Source: Hemicordylus capensis (lineage: Eukaryota; Chordata; Lepidosauria; Squamata; Cordylidae). Taken from it: a stretch of 64,000 nucleotides of DNA. A program made the translations under genes and the position numbers. Of this stretch, positions 23,288 to 35,587 are shown piece after piece. The first letter of the stretch is position 1, and each line of letters starts with the position of its first letter. The DNA is taken from contig NC_069662.1 in NCBI RefSeq assembly GCF_027244095.1, forward strand, positions 13,790,501 through 13,854,500, read 5' to 3'. The notes beneath the pieces were generated by a model that ran no database searches, had not been told where the DNA came from, and saw only the letters and a program-made list of their open reading frames with translations.

Positions 23288-26200
23288 GTAAAAACATGTA
23301 TATTGGGAAACCAAATCCAAATGTTTAAAATTCTCTATCTTCTTTTCTACATCAAATAGATGACTGAATTTCTCAACATACTTCTGTTGAACTCAAGTAC
23401 TAGTGCCAAGATCTGAGGGTTTTATTTCGTCTGGCAAATCTTTTCACTTGAAAAACTTTCCCTACTCCTTCTCCAGGAGGAGCAATCTGCCCTCTGCAGC
23501 ATCATCTAGGATTTAATCTTCAGGTATTAGCACCCTTGCACGGAAAGGAAACATTTTGTTTTCTTACAACTAAATTCTCAGAATATCTAGGCTTTTCATG
23601 TGAAGCCAGAATCTGTAACCTTTCCAAAATTAGAAAGAGTTTATGCAGGATAGAGACTATGGCATTTATGATGAGCATTCCTTTAGTTTAAGTTTTCAGG
23701 TGCTGGCCTTTGCAGAAGAATATCCTGGATTCTTTGAAAGTTAAAACAATAACCTGCAATGGCCGATGTTCCCATTAGAAAAAGCTGATGCTAGGTGATA
23801 TGCATTGATGCTGCTGAAGGGGTCAACGAATGGAACACTGCTACTAACTTGGGGACAGTGAATTTGGATGAATGCTACTTCCCCCCAGAAGCATTATTTG
23901 CCAGTTGAAAATATGTCCCTGAGGGTCATGTAGCTCTCAGGGACATGGTTTTGACTGGTGCAGAGCACTTCTGGGGGAAGAAGAGATAATCAAAAATTAA
24001 TCTCTCTCTCATAGGTGCTGGTGCTGTATTACACTTCATAGGTAGTACCAGCATTTTACAACTCAACATTTCTGCCAATATAAACAAAATAAATCATTGC
24101 CCCCAAAAAAGCCTATAAATTTCACAGTGTCTACAAATGAGAAACATGAACTTGGCTTTTTTGTTTTTAATTGCTTTGCATTGCTTTTTTGTTTTTAATT
24201 TTCATATTGCCTCTTGTTAAAATTCTATGTATAATAGGGAAGTGCAAAATGTTTTGGATGTTCCGTCACCGAAACAAAAAACCCAATCACCATCCTTAAA
24301 TTTTTTGGAGCCGAAACGAATCGCCCTCGATTTGGTTCCGAATGTGTTGTCGTTTCGGCCCTCCATTTTGTGACCAAGAACGTGCTTCTCCTTTCTCCTC
24401 CAATTTGAGTTCTGATGTGTGCTTGAATTTCCTGCCTTTCAGCCTCCCATTGACTTCCGCAAAGTTCCAAAATGTGTGTCTTCTTCCTCCTCCATTGAGT
24501 TCGGTGACATGTGCTTGAATTTCCTGCCTTTCAGCCTCCCATTGACTTCAATGCAATGTTCTGATGTGCAAAATAATGCCCATATTTGGCTCTACAGGAG
24601 CCAAATTAATCTCCCATTAGCTAAGGGGAGGTGGAGGAGGGGGCAAGGGGGGGATTTCGGGAGATATTTCAGGAGGGTATTAAAGGGCCAGTAGCCATTT
24701 CTTCCTTGCTGTGCCTTGTGTGGGGAGAGAGCTCTTTTTCATGATTGCTCAGCCTTGCCATCACACATCCACCATTACCTCCAACCATTGTTCAGCATTG
24801 CCACCATTGCCACCTTTTTTTATCCAGCAATTTTTTTAATTGAGAAAAATAAGAAGATTCCATCTTTTATTCCTTCTGTCTTGCTAACACAGAAAGCCTG
24901 CTACCTGAGCCATCCTTGGACCTTGGCTGGATTCTCTCCTGTATTTGTTGAGAAAGCTTTGGCGAAAAGATGGGTTTTGAGGTGTTTTTTTAAAAATTGC
25001 CAGAGATGGGGAGGATCATATCTCAGCAGGGAGAACATTCCACAATCTTGGGACAGCAACCGAGAAGGCCCGGCTGTGGGTAGCCACCAAAAGAGTTGGC
25101 GGTAACTGGAAACGGACCTCCTCAGATGACCTCAATGGGTGGTGAGGCTCATAGTGAAGAAGACGCTATCTTAGATACCCAGGGCCTAAGCCATTTAGGG
25201 CTTTATAAGTTATAACTAGCACTTTGTATTTTGTCCGGAAACCTATTGGCAGCCAGTGTAGCTCCATCAGTAAACGAGTAACATGGTCTCTCCAAGATGA
25301 CCCAGAGACCAACCTGGCTGCCACATTTTGAACCAACTGAAGTTTCTGGAATATGTACAAAGGCAGCCTCACGTAGAGCGCATTACAGAAGTCAAGTCTG
25401 GAGGTTACCAACTGTTTTGAGGATACTGAACTTGAGAAACAGGTGCAGCTGGTGTATTAGCCAAAGCAGATAAAAAGCACCCCTGGCCACCACCTCAACC
25501 TGAGAAACCAGGAGAGATGTGGATCCAGAAGTACTCCTAGATGCGAAGCTGTTCCCTTAGGGGAAGTGTGACCCCTTCTAGAACAGGTAGATCAGAATAG
25601 TCTCTGGAGTTCTGGCCCCACACAATAAGTACCTCTGTCTTATCTGGATTCAGCTTCAGTTTATTCTCCCTCATCCAGCCCATTACTGCTTCCAGGCAAG
25701 CATTTAGGGAGGATATGCCAGTTCCTGAAGAAGTTGACATGGAGAAGTAGATCTGGGTGTCATCAGCGTTCTGGTAACACCCAGCTCCAAATCCCCTGAT
25801 GATCTTTGCCAGAGGTTTCATGTAGATGTTAAAAAACATTGGAGAAAGTATGGAGCCTTGAGGGGCACCATGCTAAAGCTCAGATTTCGTAGAGCAATAA
25901 TCTCCAATCAACACCATCTAGAATCTATCTGAGAGGTAGGAGCAGAAACACTGTAAAAGAGTGCCTCCCACCCACAACAAACTCAAATGTTCCAGAAGGA
26001 TACTATGGTCGATAGTATCAAAATCCGCTGAGAGATCCAAAAGGGACAACAGAGTCACTTCCCCTGTCAATTGCCAATTGGAGATCATCCATCAGGCCGG
26101 CCAAGGCAGTCTCCACTCCATAGCCCGCCCGGAAACCAGTTTGAAATGGGTCTAGATAATCGGTTTCCTCCAAGGCCACCTGGAGCTGAGAGGCCACCAC

Positions 26201-29200
26201 CTTCTCATTTACTTTGCCCGGCCATGGGAGGTAGGAAACAAGCCTATAATTGCTCAACTCTGAGGGATCTAACACAGGCTTCTTTAGAAGAGGTCTAATG
26301 ATTGCCTCCTTAAGACAAGGAGGCATCCTGCCCCCCCCCCCCGAGGAACATTTATGATTTGCACCAGGCTTTCTACAACAGCCCCCCTGTTAGATCGAAC
26401 AAGCCATGTTGGAGAAGGGTCAAGTGAACAGGTGGTAGGCCTCACTGCTCCAAGCAGCTTGTCCACCTCCTCAGGAGTTACAAATTGAAATTGGTCCAGT
26501 CAAATCACATAAGAGGAGTTTTTGGGCACCTCCAGTTCAGACACCAAATTAATTGTGGTTTCTCCATCTATGTCTGTCTGAATCCGAGAGATTTTATCTG
26601 CGAAAAACTCAATAAACACATCACAGCGGGAAACTGATGACTCCAAATTCTGGTTCAAGGTGGGGGGTGGATACTAGTGCCTTCACAACCCTGAACAACT
26701 CCACTGGACATGAACTCGCAGAGGCAATATGGGCAGAAAAGAACCGCCTGTTTGCCACGCGTGTTGCCTGAGCATAGATCTTTAGATGTGCTCTATGTCG
26801 CTATCTGTCAGATACGAGTCTTACTCCACTTGCGCTCCAATCTCCTGCCTTGCCACTTCAGCCCCTGTAGATCTTCCGTATACCAAAAGGGGCCAATTTT
26901 GAAGCAGGTCAAAGGGGACGCTTTGGAGCAATCGTATCTACTGCCCTGGTGAGCAAGTTGTTCCAATTCTCAACCAGGGTGTCAACAAGATCACCGGCAA
27001 AGACAACACTGAATCCTTTCAAGGCTTCTTGGAATCCTACTGGATCCAATAACCTCTTTGGGCGAAAAATTCTAATAGGCCCATCACCCCTGTGGAGGTG
27101 GGAAGTGCTTGTAAGTCCAATCTTAACCATCCATGACAATGGGGAAATCACAGGTGTCCCCACCCACAGAACACCACCCTGATCAGAGTCAAAGACAAAA
27201 TCAAGCATGTGACCTGCAATACGCATCGGTCCAGAGACCACTTGGGATAGGCCCATAGTTGTCATCGCCGCTATGAACTCCTGAGCTGCCCTGGACAGAT
27301 TGGTCCCGAAATGAACATTGAAGTCCCCCAGCACCAAGAGTCTGGGAGACTCCAACGCGAGTTCTGCAACCAAGTCCATGAGCTTACTAAAGGATTCAAT
27401 CGGTACACCAACAGAAGTCCCAATCTATCCCTGGTCCCCAAACTTAAGTACACACATTCAATATGGTCTGATACCCTAACAAGGACCCTAGTAAGGGAGA
27501 TATTATCCTCCACCTCCCCACCCACGTCCCCTCACCCACTCCTCTATAGAATATCCTGGAGGGAGAAACTGGGACCAGAATGGTCCACTAGCCTCCCCCA
27601 ACCAAGTTTCACTAATACGTACCTGGTCGGCTCCCTCAACAATGATCAAATCAGGGATGAGTTTAGGTTTATTTTGGACCATCTTGGCATTACAGAGGAA
27701 CAGGGTAAGGCTTTGTGGATTGTTGGCAGTGACCCCCAAGGTCAATGAGCTGGCAGGACAGCCGGAAGGGGAGACCGCTATTAAATTTCTGACTTCCTTC
27801 CCCTGGAATGGCCTGCTGACCTGCCAACATTACTTCTTCTATTCCTCACCACTACCAGGATAGCTGTCCCATAGTCAACAAAGGTGATGTCAAAGAGATG
27901 TGCCAAAAAATTGTGTGCCACCATTGTTGTTGTTGTCATCATCACTCTTTCAACTTGCGCAGGTGAGAGGGGGGCAAAACCTCGCTATTCCACTGGCAGA
28001 ATATGTTTTTTAGCAGCATCCTTACTTTACTTGCTTTGGAAACCCGGTTCTCTTCTTTGCAAAGCTCTACTGTTGTTGTTGACGTGTGCTGTTAATGCAG
28101 ATTTGGGACAGAAAGAGTGGGGGTAGTGGTAGTGCTCCAATGGGTGCCTGCCACCACCCAGTTCCCATAGGGATTGGGCAAATGACTGGGTTTTGGTGAT
28201 TTGTTGAAGTTTGAGTGACTTTGGGGCAGATTCGTGGCGGAAAGGGGGCATCTGGGGTGGAAGAGTGGGGTGGGGTGATAGCGCCCCAATGGATGCCTGT
28301 CATCACCCAGATCCCAAAGGGATTGGGCAAAGGGGTGATTTTTGGTGATTTGTTGAAGTTTCTTTGGGGCAGATTTGGGGCAGAAAGGGGGCATTTGGGG
28401 TGGAAGAGTGGGGTGAGGTGGTAGTGCCTTACCCCAGTGGGTGTCTGCCACCACCCAGATCCCAAAGGGATTGGGCAAAGGGCTGATTTTTTGTGATTTG
28501 TTGAAGTTTATGCGTCTTTAAGGCTTTTCTCCATAGGAATAATGGAGGTTTCAGCAGCCCCATAATTGCACTTGGGGGGCACTGGGGTGGCCCAGAGCAA
28601 GTGACGGTGTAGTGCACAGGGGGTGCCAACCACCCCCATGGGTTGCTAACCCATGGGGTACAGGGTTTTGTTGTTTCTGAGGTGTTCTGAGTGTCTATTC
28701 TCTGGTAGCATATGGGATTTATAATGACAAACCATGAATCCACTCTCATTTGCTACCAGTGAAACTACACTAAGAACCCCTCAGAAACAACAAAACCCTA
28801 TACCCCATGGGATAGCAACCCATGCGGGTGGTTGGCACCCTCTGTGCACTAAACCTCCACTCACCCGGGCCACCGCAGCGTCCCCCAATTGCAGTTATGG
28901 GGCTGCTGAAACCTCCATTATTCCCTATTGAGAAAAACTTTAAAGACGCATAAACTTCAAAAATCACTTTAAAATGATCCCTTTGCCCAATTCCTTTGAA
29001 ATAATTCGGGTACCTTCCTGGCCCCCTTTGGACACTCCCACCCACTACACCACACCCTGGGCTACCCATTTCCCCCCAATGTGAAGAGATGCATTTGCTG
29101 AAACCTCCATTATTCCCTATTGAGAAAAACCTTAAAGACACTTAAATTTTAAAAATCACTTTTTAAAAAATCAGCCCTTTTCCCAGTTCCTTAGAAATAA

Positions 29201-29795
29201 TTCTGGTAGCTTCCTTGCCACCGCTAGGCACTACCACCAACCACACTCCACCCTGGGCCATCCCTTTCCCCCCAAACTTAAAGGAGAAAATCTTAAGGAT
29301 GTGAGAACTTCAAAAAATCACCAAAAAACAGTCCTTTGCTCAATTCCTCTGAAATTTGAGTGGTAGCCTCCACCCATTAGGCACTTCCATCCCATACCAT
29401 TCTTTTGTCTCCAGGACCAGTTTTTTGAATGCTAATCAGTTCATATTCAGATTTGGATTAATTCGGAACCAAATCGAATCTGGGGTGATTTGGATGGGTC
29501 TGATTTGGATCCGAAATGAAATAGGGGTGTTTTGATTTGGGTCCAAAATCAAACATCGAATATCTGAAATGCACACCCCTAGTGTAGATCACAGATAAAA
29601 TGAAATAAATCATTAAATTAAAAACTATAAGAACAGCAAAAGTAAGAGCAGCTTAAAATCTATCAATGTCACATGAGAGGGAGCAAGCGTTAACAACCCG
29701 GTCAGTAGTAAAACAAGGCAGTCAGCAGATTCCAGTTAAAGTTGAACAATGTTTGTGTATCTTGGAAAAACAAAGACTTTGTTGATGTATTTCAG
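23288..29795 (+). other. Intron 5 of V2R copy 2
   Basis: Aligns with intron 5 of copy 1 outside the LINE. It keeps the compound repeat with ends tagggaagtgca (about 24234) and gcacacccctagtg (about 29571), the tandem 150-bp units (28130-28510) and the foldback (28510-28970). The LINE inside is longer than in copy 1, so copy 1 lost part of it after duplication. Confidence 0.65.
24925..27880 (-). mobile_element. L2/CR1-clade LINE, antisense, fullest copy in the window
   Basis: The minus strand shows, in order, MVQNKPKLIPDLI and RISETWLGEASG (endonuclease start), LLVLGDFNVHFGTNLS, MPPCLKEAIIRPLLKKPVLD, ALEETDYLDPFQTGFRAGYG, the palm region NADDTQIYFSMSTSSGTGIS (with N for the usual Y of the YADD-type motif), MRENKLKLNPDKTEVLIV and the C-terminal HWLPIGFRTKYKVLVITYKA. 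The frame is broken at several places, so it is inactive. The RT and C-terminal signatures place it in the L2/CR1 group. Confidence 0.82.
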
Positions 29796-30697
29796 ATGCA
29801 GACCAGTGTGAGATGTGCCCAGAAGATCAATGTCCAAATGAGAAACAGGATCAATGCATCGCCAAAACAATGACCTATTTATCCTATGGAGAACCCTTAG
29901 GAGCAATTTTGATTTCTTTTGCTCTTTTGTTTTCCCTGATCACCTTTGCTGTGATTGGGATCTTTGTTCTGCTCCGCAAAACTCCCATTGTGAAAGCCAA
30001 TAACTGGAGCATTACTTGTACCCTTCTCTCCTCTCTGCTGCTTTGCTTTCTCTGCTCCTTCCTATTCATTGGTCAGCCTAGGAAGGTGACCTGTCTCCTC
30101 AGACAAACCGTGTTTGGCATCACCTTTACTGTCGCACTTTCCTCTGTGTTGGCTAAAACCATCACTGTTGTTCTGGCCTTCCTGGCCACCAAGCCGGGTA
30201 ACAGGATGAGAAGATGGATAGGGAAGAGGCTGGCAGTATCGGTCATCATTCTCTGTTCACTTATTCAAATTGGAATCTGTGCTGTGTGGCTGGCAACCAC
30301 TCCCCCTTTCCCAGAGTTTGACATGCACTCTCAGATCAGTGAGATCATTGTGCAATGCAATGAAGGCTCAAACACCATGTTCTACATCGTCCTGGGCTAC
30401 ATGGGTTTTCTGGCCATCATCAGCTTCACTGTGGCCTTCCTTGTGAGAAAGTTACCAGATAGCTTTAATGAAGCCAAGCTGATCACCTTCAGCATGCTGG
30501 TCTTCTCCACTGTTTGGATTACTTTTGTCCCAAGCTACTTGAGCACCAAGGGGAAATACATGGTGGCTGTGGAGGTCTTCTCCATCATGGCCTCTAGTGG
30601 TGGACTGTTGAGTTGTATCTTCCTCCCCAAATGCTACATTATGATTCTTAGACCTGATCTGAACACCAGAGAGCAACTAGTAAGGAAACAATATTGA
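29796..30697 (+). pseudogene. V2R copy 2 exon 6 (7TM domain)
   Basis: A fully open 902-nt last exon differing from copy 1 exon 6 by about five residues (for example LLRKTP for LLSKTP, LVRKLP for LARKLP). Seven transmembrane segments, the TM3/loop-2 cysteine pair and the [13 protein letters not shown] ending are all present. This is unexpected for a gene with no 5' half and implies either recent loss or exchange with live copies. Confidence 0.88.
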
Positions 30698-31110
30698 GAC
30701 ACTGGACTCTTTCAGCCTTTTCTTGTTCTTCGGCACCATGTCTTTCATCATTATATTCCCATATTAGTAGTGAAGGAAGGCCTAGATTAGAGAATACAGT
30801 CAACATGGGTGGTATCGGTGACTAAGCGTGGGTGATATCGGGACAATGGGGGGGGGAACTGTGGAAGAGCTGCTTGAACAATGAGCCATATTGCACAGCT
30901 CTGGCACTGCTTTGAAGGACACATCAGCCCGGCAGCACCATGTGTCCAGAATGCAGCACCGGATGTCAGCCAGCCTACAGTGTGGGCCACAGACTAACAG
31001 TTATCAAAGAAGGGAGATATATGTAGACAACCTTATACTTAAGGTTAGGTGAAAAAAGAATGGCTGACATCCAGACTAACACAGTGTGTGGTCATCCAAT
31101 GAAGCAAATT

Positions 31111-31684
31111 TGTTTGAAATGCATTCTACATTCATCCTGATCATGTTGCAATGCAATGAAGGGTCTGAGGGTCTCTTACATGGGCTTTCTGGCAATCATC
31201 AGCTTCACTGTGGCCTTCCTTGCTAGAATGTTACTGATGGATTTATTTATTTAGTCAGTCATTTATTTAAAATATCTTTATACCACCCAAAACCTACGTC
31301 TCTGGGCGATTTACAAGAAGATAAAAACAAATATAAAACATTAGTTAAAAACAAAAACAAGAAATTTTAAACACAACAATTTATTTTTTAAAAAACAATA
31401 TCCTAAAACCAACATTAAAACAATTTAATGAAGCCAAGCCGATCACCTTCAGCATGCTTGTCTTCTGCAGTATTTGGATGTCCTTTGTCAAAAGCTACTT
31501 GAGCACCAAGCGGAGATACATGGTGGCTATGGAGGTCTTCTCCATCTTGGTCTCTAGCGGTGAACTGTTGAGTTGCATCTTCCTCCCCAAATGCTACATT
31601 ATTATTCTTAGACCTGGTCTGGACACCAGAGAGCAACTAGTACGGAAAATGAATTGTGGCATTGGACTCTTTGGTTATTTTTGA
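31111..31684 (+). pseudogene. Degenerate V2R exon-6 fragment 2
   Basis: Same structure as the fragment after copy 1: a TM5-side piece to gttactgatgg, an L2-like tail of about 190 bp (31230-31425), then an open stretch [19 protein letters not shown] to [17 protein letters not shown] and a TGA at 31682-31684. The end ([12 protein letters not shown]) is longer than in the full genes, so this descends from a different V2R. Confidence 0.85.
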
Positions 31685-31689
31685 TGAGT

Positions 31690-34600
31690 TTTCTACTATT
31701 TCCTACTATTTCCTACTATTTCCTACTATTCCTCCTATATTAGTGGTTATGCAAAATAAAGATACTATTTCAAACAAAGTCATCACCCTGGATGCTAAAG
31801 TGTGGGTGACGTCAAGCTCTGGCTACTTGCACATAAAAATGTCACACAGTTCCTGATTATTTCCCCTTCTTTGTTCAACATTCCATTCCATCTTTCTTGT
31901 CCTTATTAGTGTCCACACAATTATTTCTGTAGCTGTCCCTCATTTTCAAATTATCTTTGCTTTGAAAATGTACCGCAAGAGACAGAGGAAATAAGTTTTG
32001 GTTTAGTTTCTGGATGATTCCTCTGCTATGGTATTGGTTCTAATTTTGCCAGTCTCTGCCGCCGTGCCAGCACAATGAGGTGGGGTTCTGGGTTGTGCCC
32101 CCATTACATGAGGCAGTCACGGGCACCATCATGCTCCCCTCCACATGACAGGGATCGGCCAATGAGGGAAAGAGGTGGGGCGATTGGGTGCCGCCTGCCT
32201 CCGTTCTGTTCAGTTGCTCCACAGCTTGGCACCCACCCAACACCCTGTACTCAGTGAGGGATAGCCGGTAGCCTGTGGGGGCCAAGTAGGAAATTTTTGG
32301 ATCTCACCAGATTGGCACTAGGCATGGCCTTTTTTTGCCTACTTCTCACTGAGTCCTTTCGCTTTCAGTCATAGGTTGGCACTGAAGGAACCGTTCACTT
32401 GGCAGGAGAGTGCTGGTGTTGGGTAGGTAGATTGAATAATAGTTTTCGGCTGGAGGCCAATTTGGGGTGGGAGCAGGGCCAGATTAAGCTAGTGTAGGGC
32501 CTGTAACATATGTCATAAAGGGGCCCCAAATTTTTAAAATTCACATAAATTTAAAAACATAAATTATTTACTTGCTTAGTATAGTCATTCAATTTTTTCA
32601 TTTGCTATACATACCATAGGATAGCCAAGGCAATGTTAAGAATTGCTGCCAGGGCTGGACTGGGGACACTAAGATGGCGGTGGAATTTATGCGGAGAGGG
32701 CGCCAGGTTTTGAGCAGAATGGCTATTTAAGGGTGGGAGTATTCATTGCTGCCGAGTACAGCGTGCCACAGTCAACATGGAGACCAGGGTTCCCTTGAAG
32801 GTGTACACGTGTGCATGTGCTCACACGGTTTTTGATGTAAGCTCAGTTAATTTTAGATCCCGCTCAGATTGAATCAGGAAGGCCCCACTCTGAATGCACA
32901 TGGTGCGTGCACACTGCCTTGAAACTGTCACTCAGAACAAAACTCATTCGACACAGAAATGAAAAATATTAGAGAGAACACCGATGGAGACCAGGCCTCC
33001 CAGAAGCATTGTGTATCAATGGCACATATTGCAATACGTGCTTGGAGTGCAGAAATGTGAACAAACATGCATGCACACAGATCAGCAATCATGTGCACTG
33101 GCCACAGATTTCACAAGTGTTGAGCACAACACATGGATACATGAATGGCTGCCATTCATTCTAAGCTCTACGACTGCAGTGGGGGAGGAAGGAGCTTAAT
33201 CTTTGCAAGGATGAAAGCAGTGACCTCCACCTTTGACCCAGCTTCTGGAGGGGAATATAGTATTTTTGCATGCATGGAGATGTACCTGCCTCCGTGGAAA
33301 CACAGCTGCAGCTCGTTCAGACATGTCCTCGTGTGTCTATTCCTGGGGGCCAAGGAACAGCCTTCCAGGGTTTTTGCGGCCCAACAGGTTGGGAATGGTG
33401 GGGGTGGCAGGCCGGACTGCGGGCACTCAGAGGGTGGGGGAATGTTTGTGGGGAGGGCGCCGGGTTTTGAGCAGAATGGGTAATTAAGGGTGGGAATTCG
33501 GGCACAGGGGCACCCCGCAGGTCGTGGCGCACCGGAAATATGCCCTGTTGCTAGGAGATCCCCTGTATTTGTAAAAGGGAATCCAGCTTGCTGGATTCCC
33601 ATTTACAAGTATACCCCCCACCAAGCAAGCCTGTGAGCCACTTCCATGAATGGGGGGTGGTCCAGTTCTAAATCAGACTGGCACCCTCCCCCATACACCT
33701 TATGAGGACTGGCCTGGTTCATCCTCGGACCACCCAAACAGGCCTGGCTCTGTCTGAGCTGGTTCGCACAACCCTATTTCTCTCCCTACTTTGTCTACAC
33801 TAAGCCAGAAGCAAAGCCTGCCTGGAGTCTGCCGTTCCCCAAATCTCATCCTTCCCTAACTTCTCTGAATGTCCGGTGCACCATTATGGAATATTTTATC
33901 CCACTAATTCTTCTACTCTCTTTTCTTTCTAAAGAAGAAAGCAAGAGGGCAAGCAAACAAACAAAGAAAGGGGAAAGGACAAGTTAAGTTAGGGCTAGTC
34001 TTTTATAGGGTTCAATTTCTGGCTATACCCCTACTAATTGTGCAAAGGTGCACCTTTTAACGTGGTGCATCTCTTTATTTAGCAGGCCTTATCCACCCTC
34101 AGCACAGTACCTCCAGTGACTCTTGCTGGTGTCTGTCTTACGTTTCTTTTTAGATTGTGAGCCCTTTGGGGACAGGGAGCCATTTTATTTATTTATTATT
34201 TTTCTGTGTAAACAGTCCTGAGCCATTTTTGGAAGGGTGGTATAGAAATTGAATGAATGAATGAATGAATGAATGTAATGAATTTGTTTCAATAATTTAC
34301 TTTCATTCTCTTTTAATAAATTTGAATTTCTTCACTGAAACCTTGTTTTGTCCCTTTGTTTTGTTATTAGTTCCATGTCCACCACAGAGGGATAGACATT
34401 ACAGTAGCAGCCCTAGGCCCCGCATCTTGTAACCATGGTTTGTGCCATAACACAGGTCTGGATGATCAAAGACAGCAAGGTTACTGAACATGAACAAAGG
34501 TTCTGCACTATGTCTGAATCCTGAAATTATTGTTTTATTTTTACAAACTTGGGTAGATTTTTTCCTAACCATGAATCCATTTATATACCACATCTTTGCA

Positions 34601-35381
34601 GTGGAGCCTAGAAACATTTTCATTCACTGGTTTATTTTCTTTCTGGGGGATTGACATCTAATAGTCAATTAAGCCCTGCTTTGGGCCATTTTGAGGGAAG
34701 ACCTTGCTGATGAATGCTAGGATACCCCATGGAAGTGGAAGAAGGGGAATGTTCTTCCTGACATTTTAGAAGATAGGTCACTTTGCCTATGTAGGACACA
34801 TTGGCGATCTGTACCCACTCATTATAAAATCAATGAAATATATATAAATAAAATATAATAAAATAAATCATCTGAACGCTTTTACCAGACGCCTCTTACT
34901 GCATGTTTCCCTTTCTTCTCACTCCATGCAATGCTCAATGACCAGCAGGCACTTGGGTCCACAAAGTGTTAACTGAATCCTGTTATTGCCTGCTAAACAA
35001 CAAATATTGTTTAGGAGGGAATAAAAAATGTTCTCTTGGATTGTATAGGGACCAGAGGACTGTAGGGAAAGTGTCAATCCACCCTGTAATTATCAAAATC
35101 ACTATTATTCAGTTCTGCTTCTTGTGGAAGCCCCATGGCTAGCTAGAGGTCATTTAATGATAAGATCGGTTAATTATAACTCAGTAGCTCATACTAGGCT
35201 ACATTCACTACATTAAGGATTTTAAAGTGCCAGTGTGTGCCCTAGAAGACGTTAAAATGAATCAAACAAGGCTCTGTCAAATGGAATTTCTGTGTTGGTA
35301 AAGTTCTTTGTGGGTAGTCTTCTCTAGCTGACAAAGCAAGTGTACAGCTGGGGTGAGATTCAAAATTTGCAGGAGCTCAGA
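31690..35381. other. Intergenic spacer upstream of V2R copy 3
   Basis: Parallel to the spacers at 17806 and 48433. It has a G/C-rich part (32040-32290), a hAT-like piece from about 32475 (gcagggccagattaagc), and a segment to 33289 that jumps straight to the equivalent of 53226, lacking about 1.8 kb present in the last spacer. A SINE-like repeat lies at 33925-34255. The last 1 kb (34370-35381) is conserved with 54040-55084 and is the likely promoter region of copies 3 and 4, though I see no certain TATA box. Confidence 0.6.
33925..34255 (-). repeat. SINE-like repeat, antisense
   Basis: The reverse complement starts attcaatttctataccacc, has atggctccctgtccccaaag and gctcacaatctaaaaagaa, and runs to ttgcttgccctcttgc. 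It is flanked at its 5' end by a short (ATTC)n run at about 34251-34275. Confidence 0.65.
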
Positions 35382-35587
35382 ATGGTTCGGTTACTACCAT
35401 TCCTCCTATATCTGCCTACTATTTTCAGCGGGTGGAACAGCAGGCAAAGACATCTGCGCAGAATTCAGCACAATTCCAAGACAAGTTCCAGAGAAGACAT
35501 TACCATTGGGGAATTTGGATCCTTCTTACAGAGTGGTGTGCTTCTATACAACTTTACTGTACCACCAGACAGATCCACAGCAGGATA
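35382..35587 (+). CDS. V2R copy 3 exon 1 (signal peptide)
   Basis: 206 nt ending in phase 2 before gtgagt. It encodes the hydrophobic start [16 protein letters not shown] and later [28 protein letters not shown]. Codon 26 (35457-35459) is CGC (Arg) where copy 4 has TGC (Cys). The same DNA is also open in a second frame, but only this one continues in phase into exon 2. Confidence 0.78.

Larger units (their letters stand above)
21049..30697 (+). pseudogene. V2R copy 2, truncated pseudogene
   Basis: Starts inside the CR1-type repeat of intron 2 (21049), so exons 1 and 2 are gone. A further deletion of about 0.8 kb fuses intron 2 to the middle of exon 3 near 21394, removing the exon-3 acceptor and the first half or more of that exon. 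The remaining exon 3 also has an in-frame TGA at 21765-21767 where the others have TTA or TTG. Exon 4 (22490-22717), exon 5 (23161-23287) and exon 6 (29796-30697) are whole, in phase and close to those of copy 1. Intron 5 carries the longest L2-type LINE in the window. Confidence 0.9.

Noticed and set aside
33145-33602. Pro/Gly-rich frames on both strands in the spacer (and 53258-53524)
   Set aside because: Several frames open at once in a G-rich repeat-derived stretch. The paralogous copies do not keep the frame.
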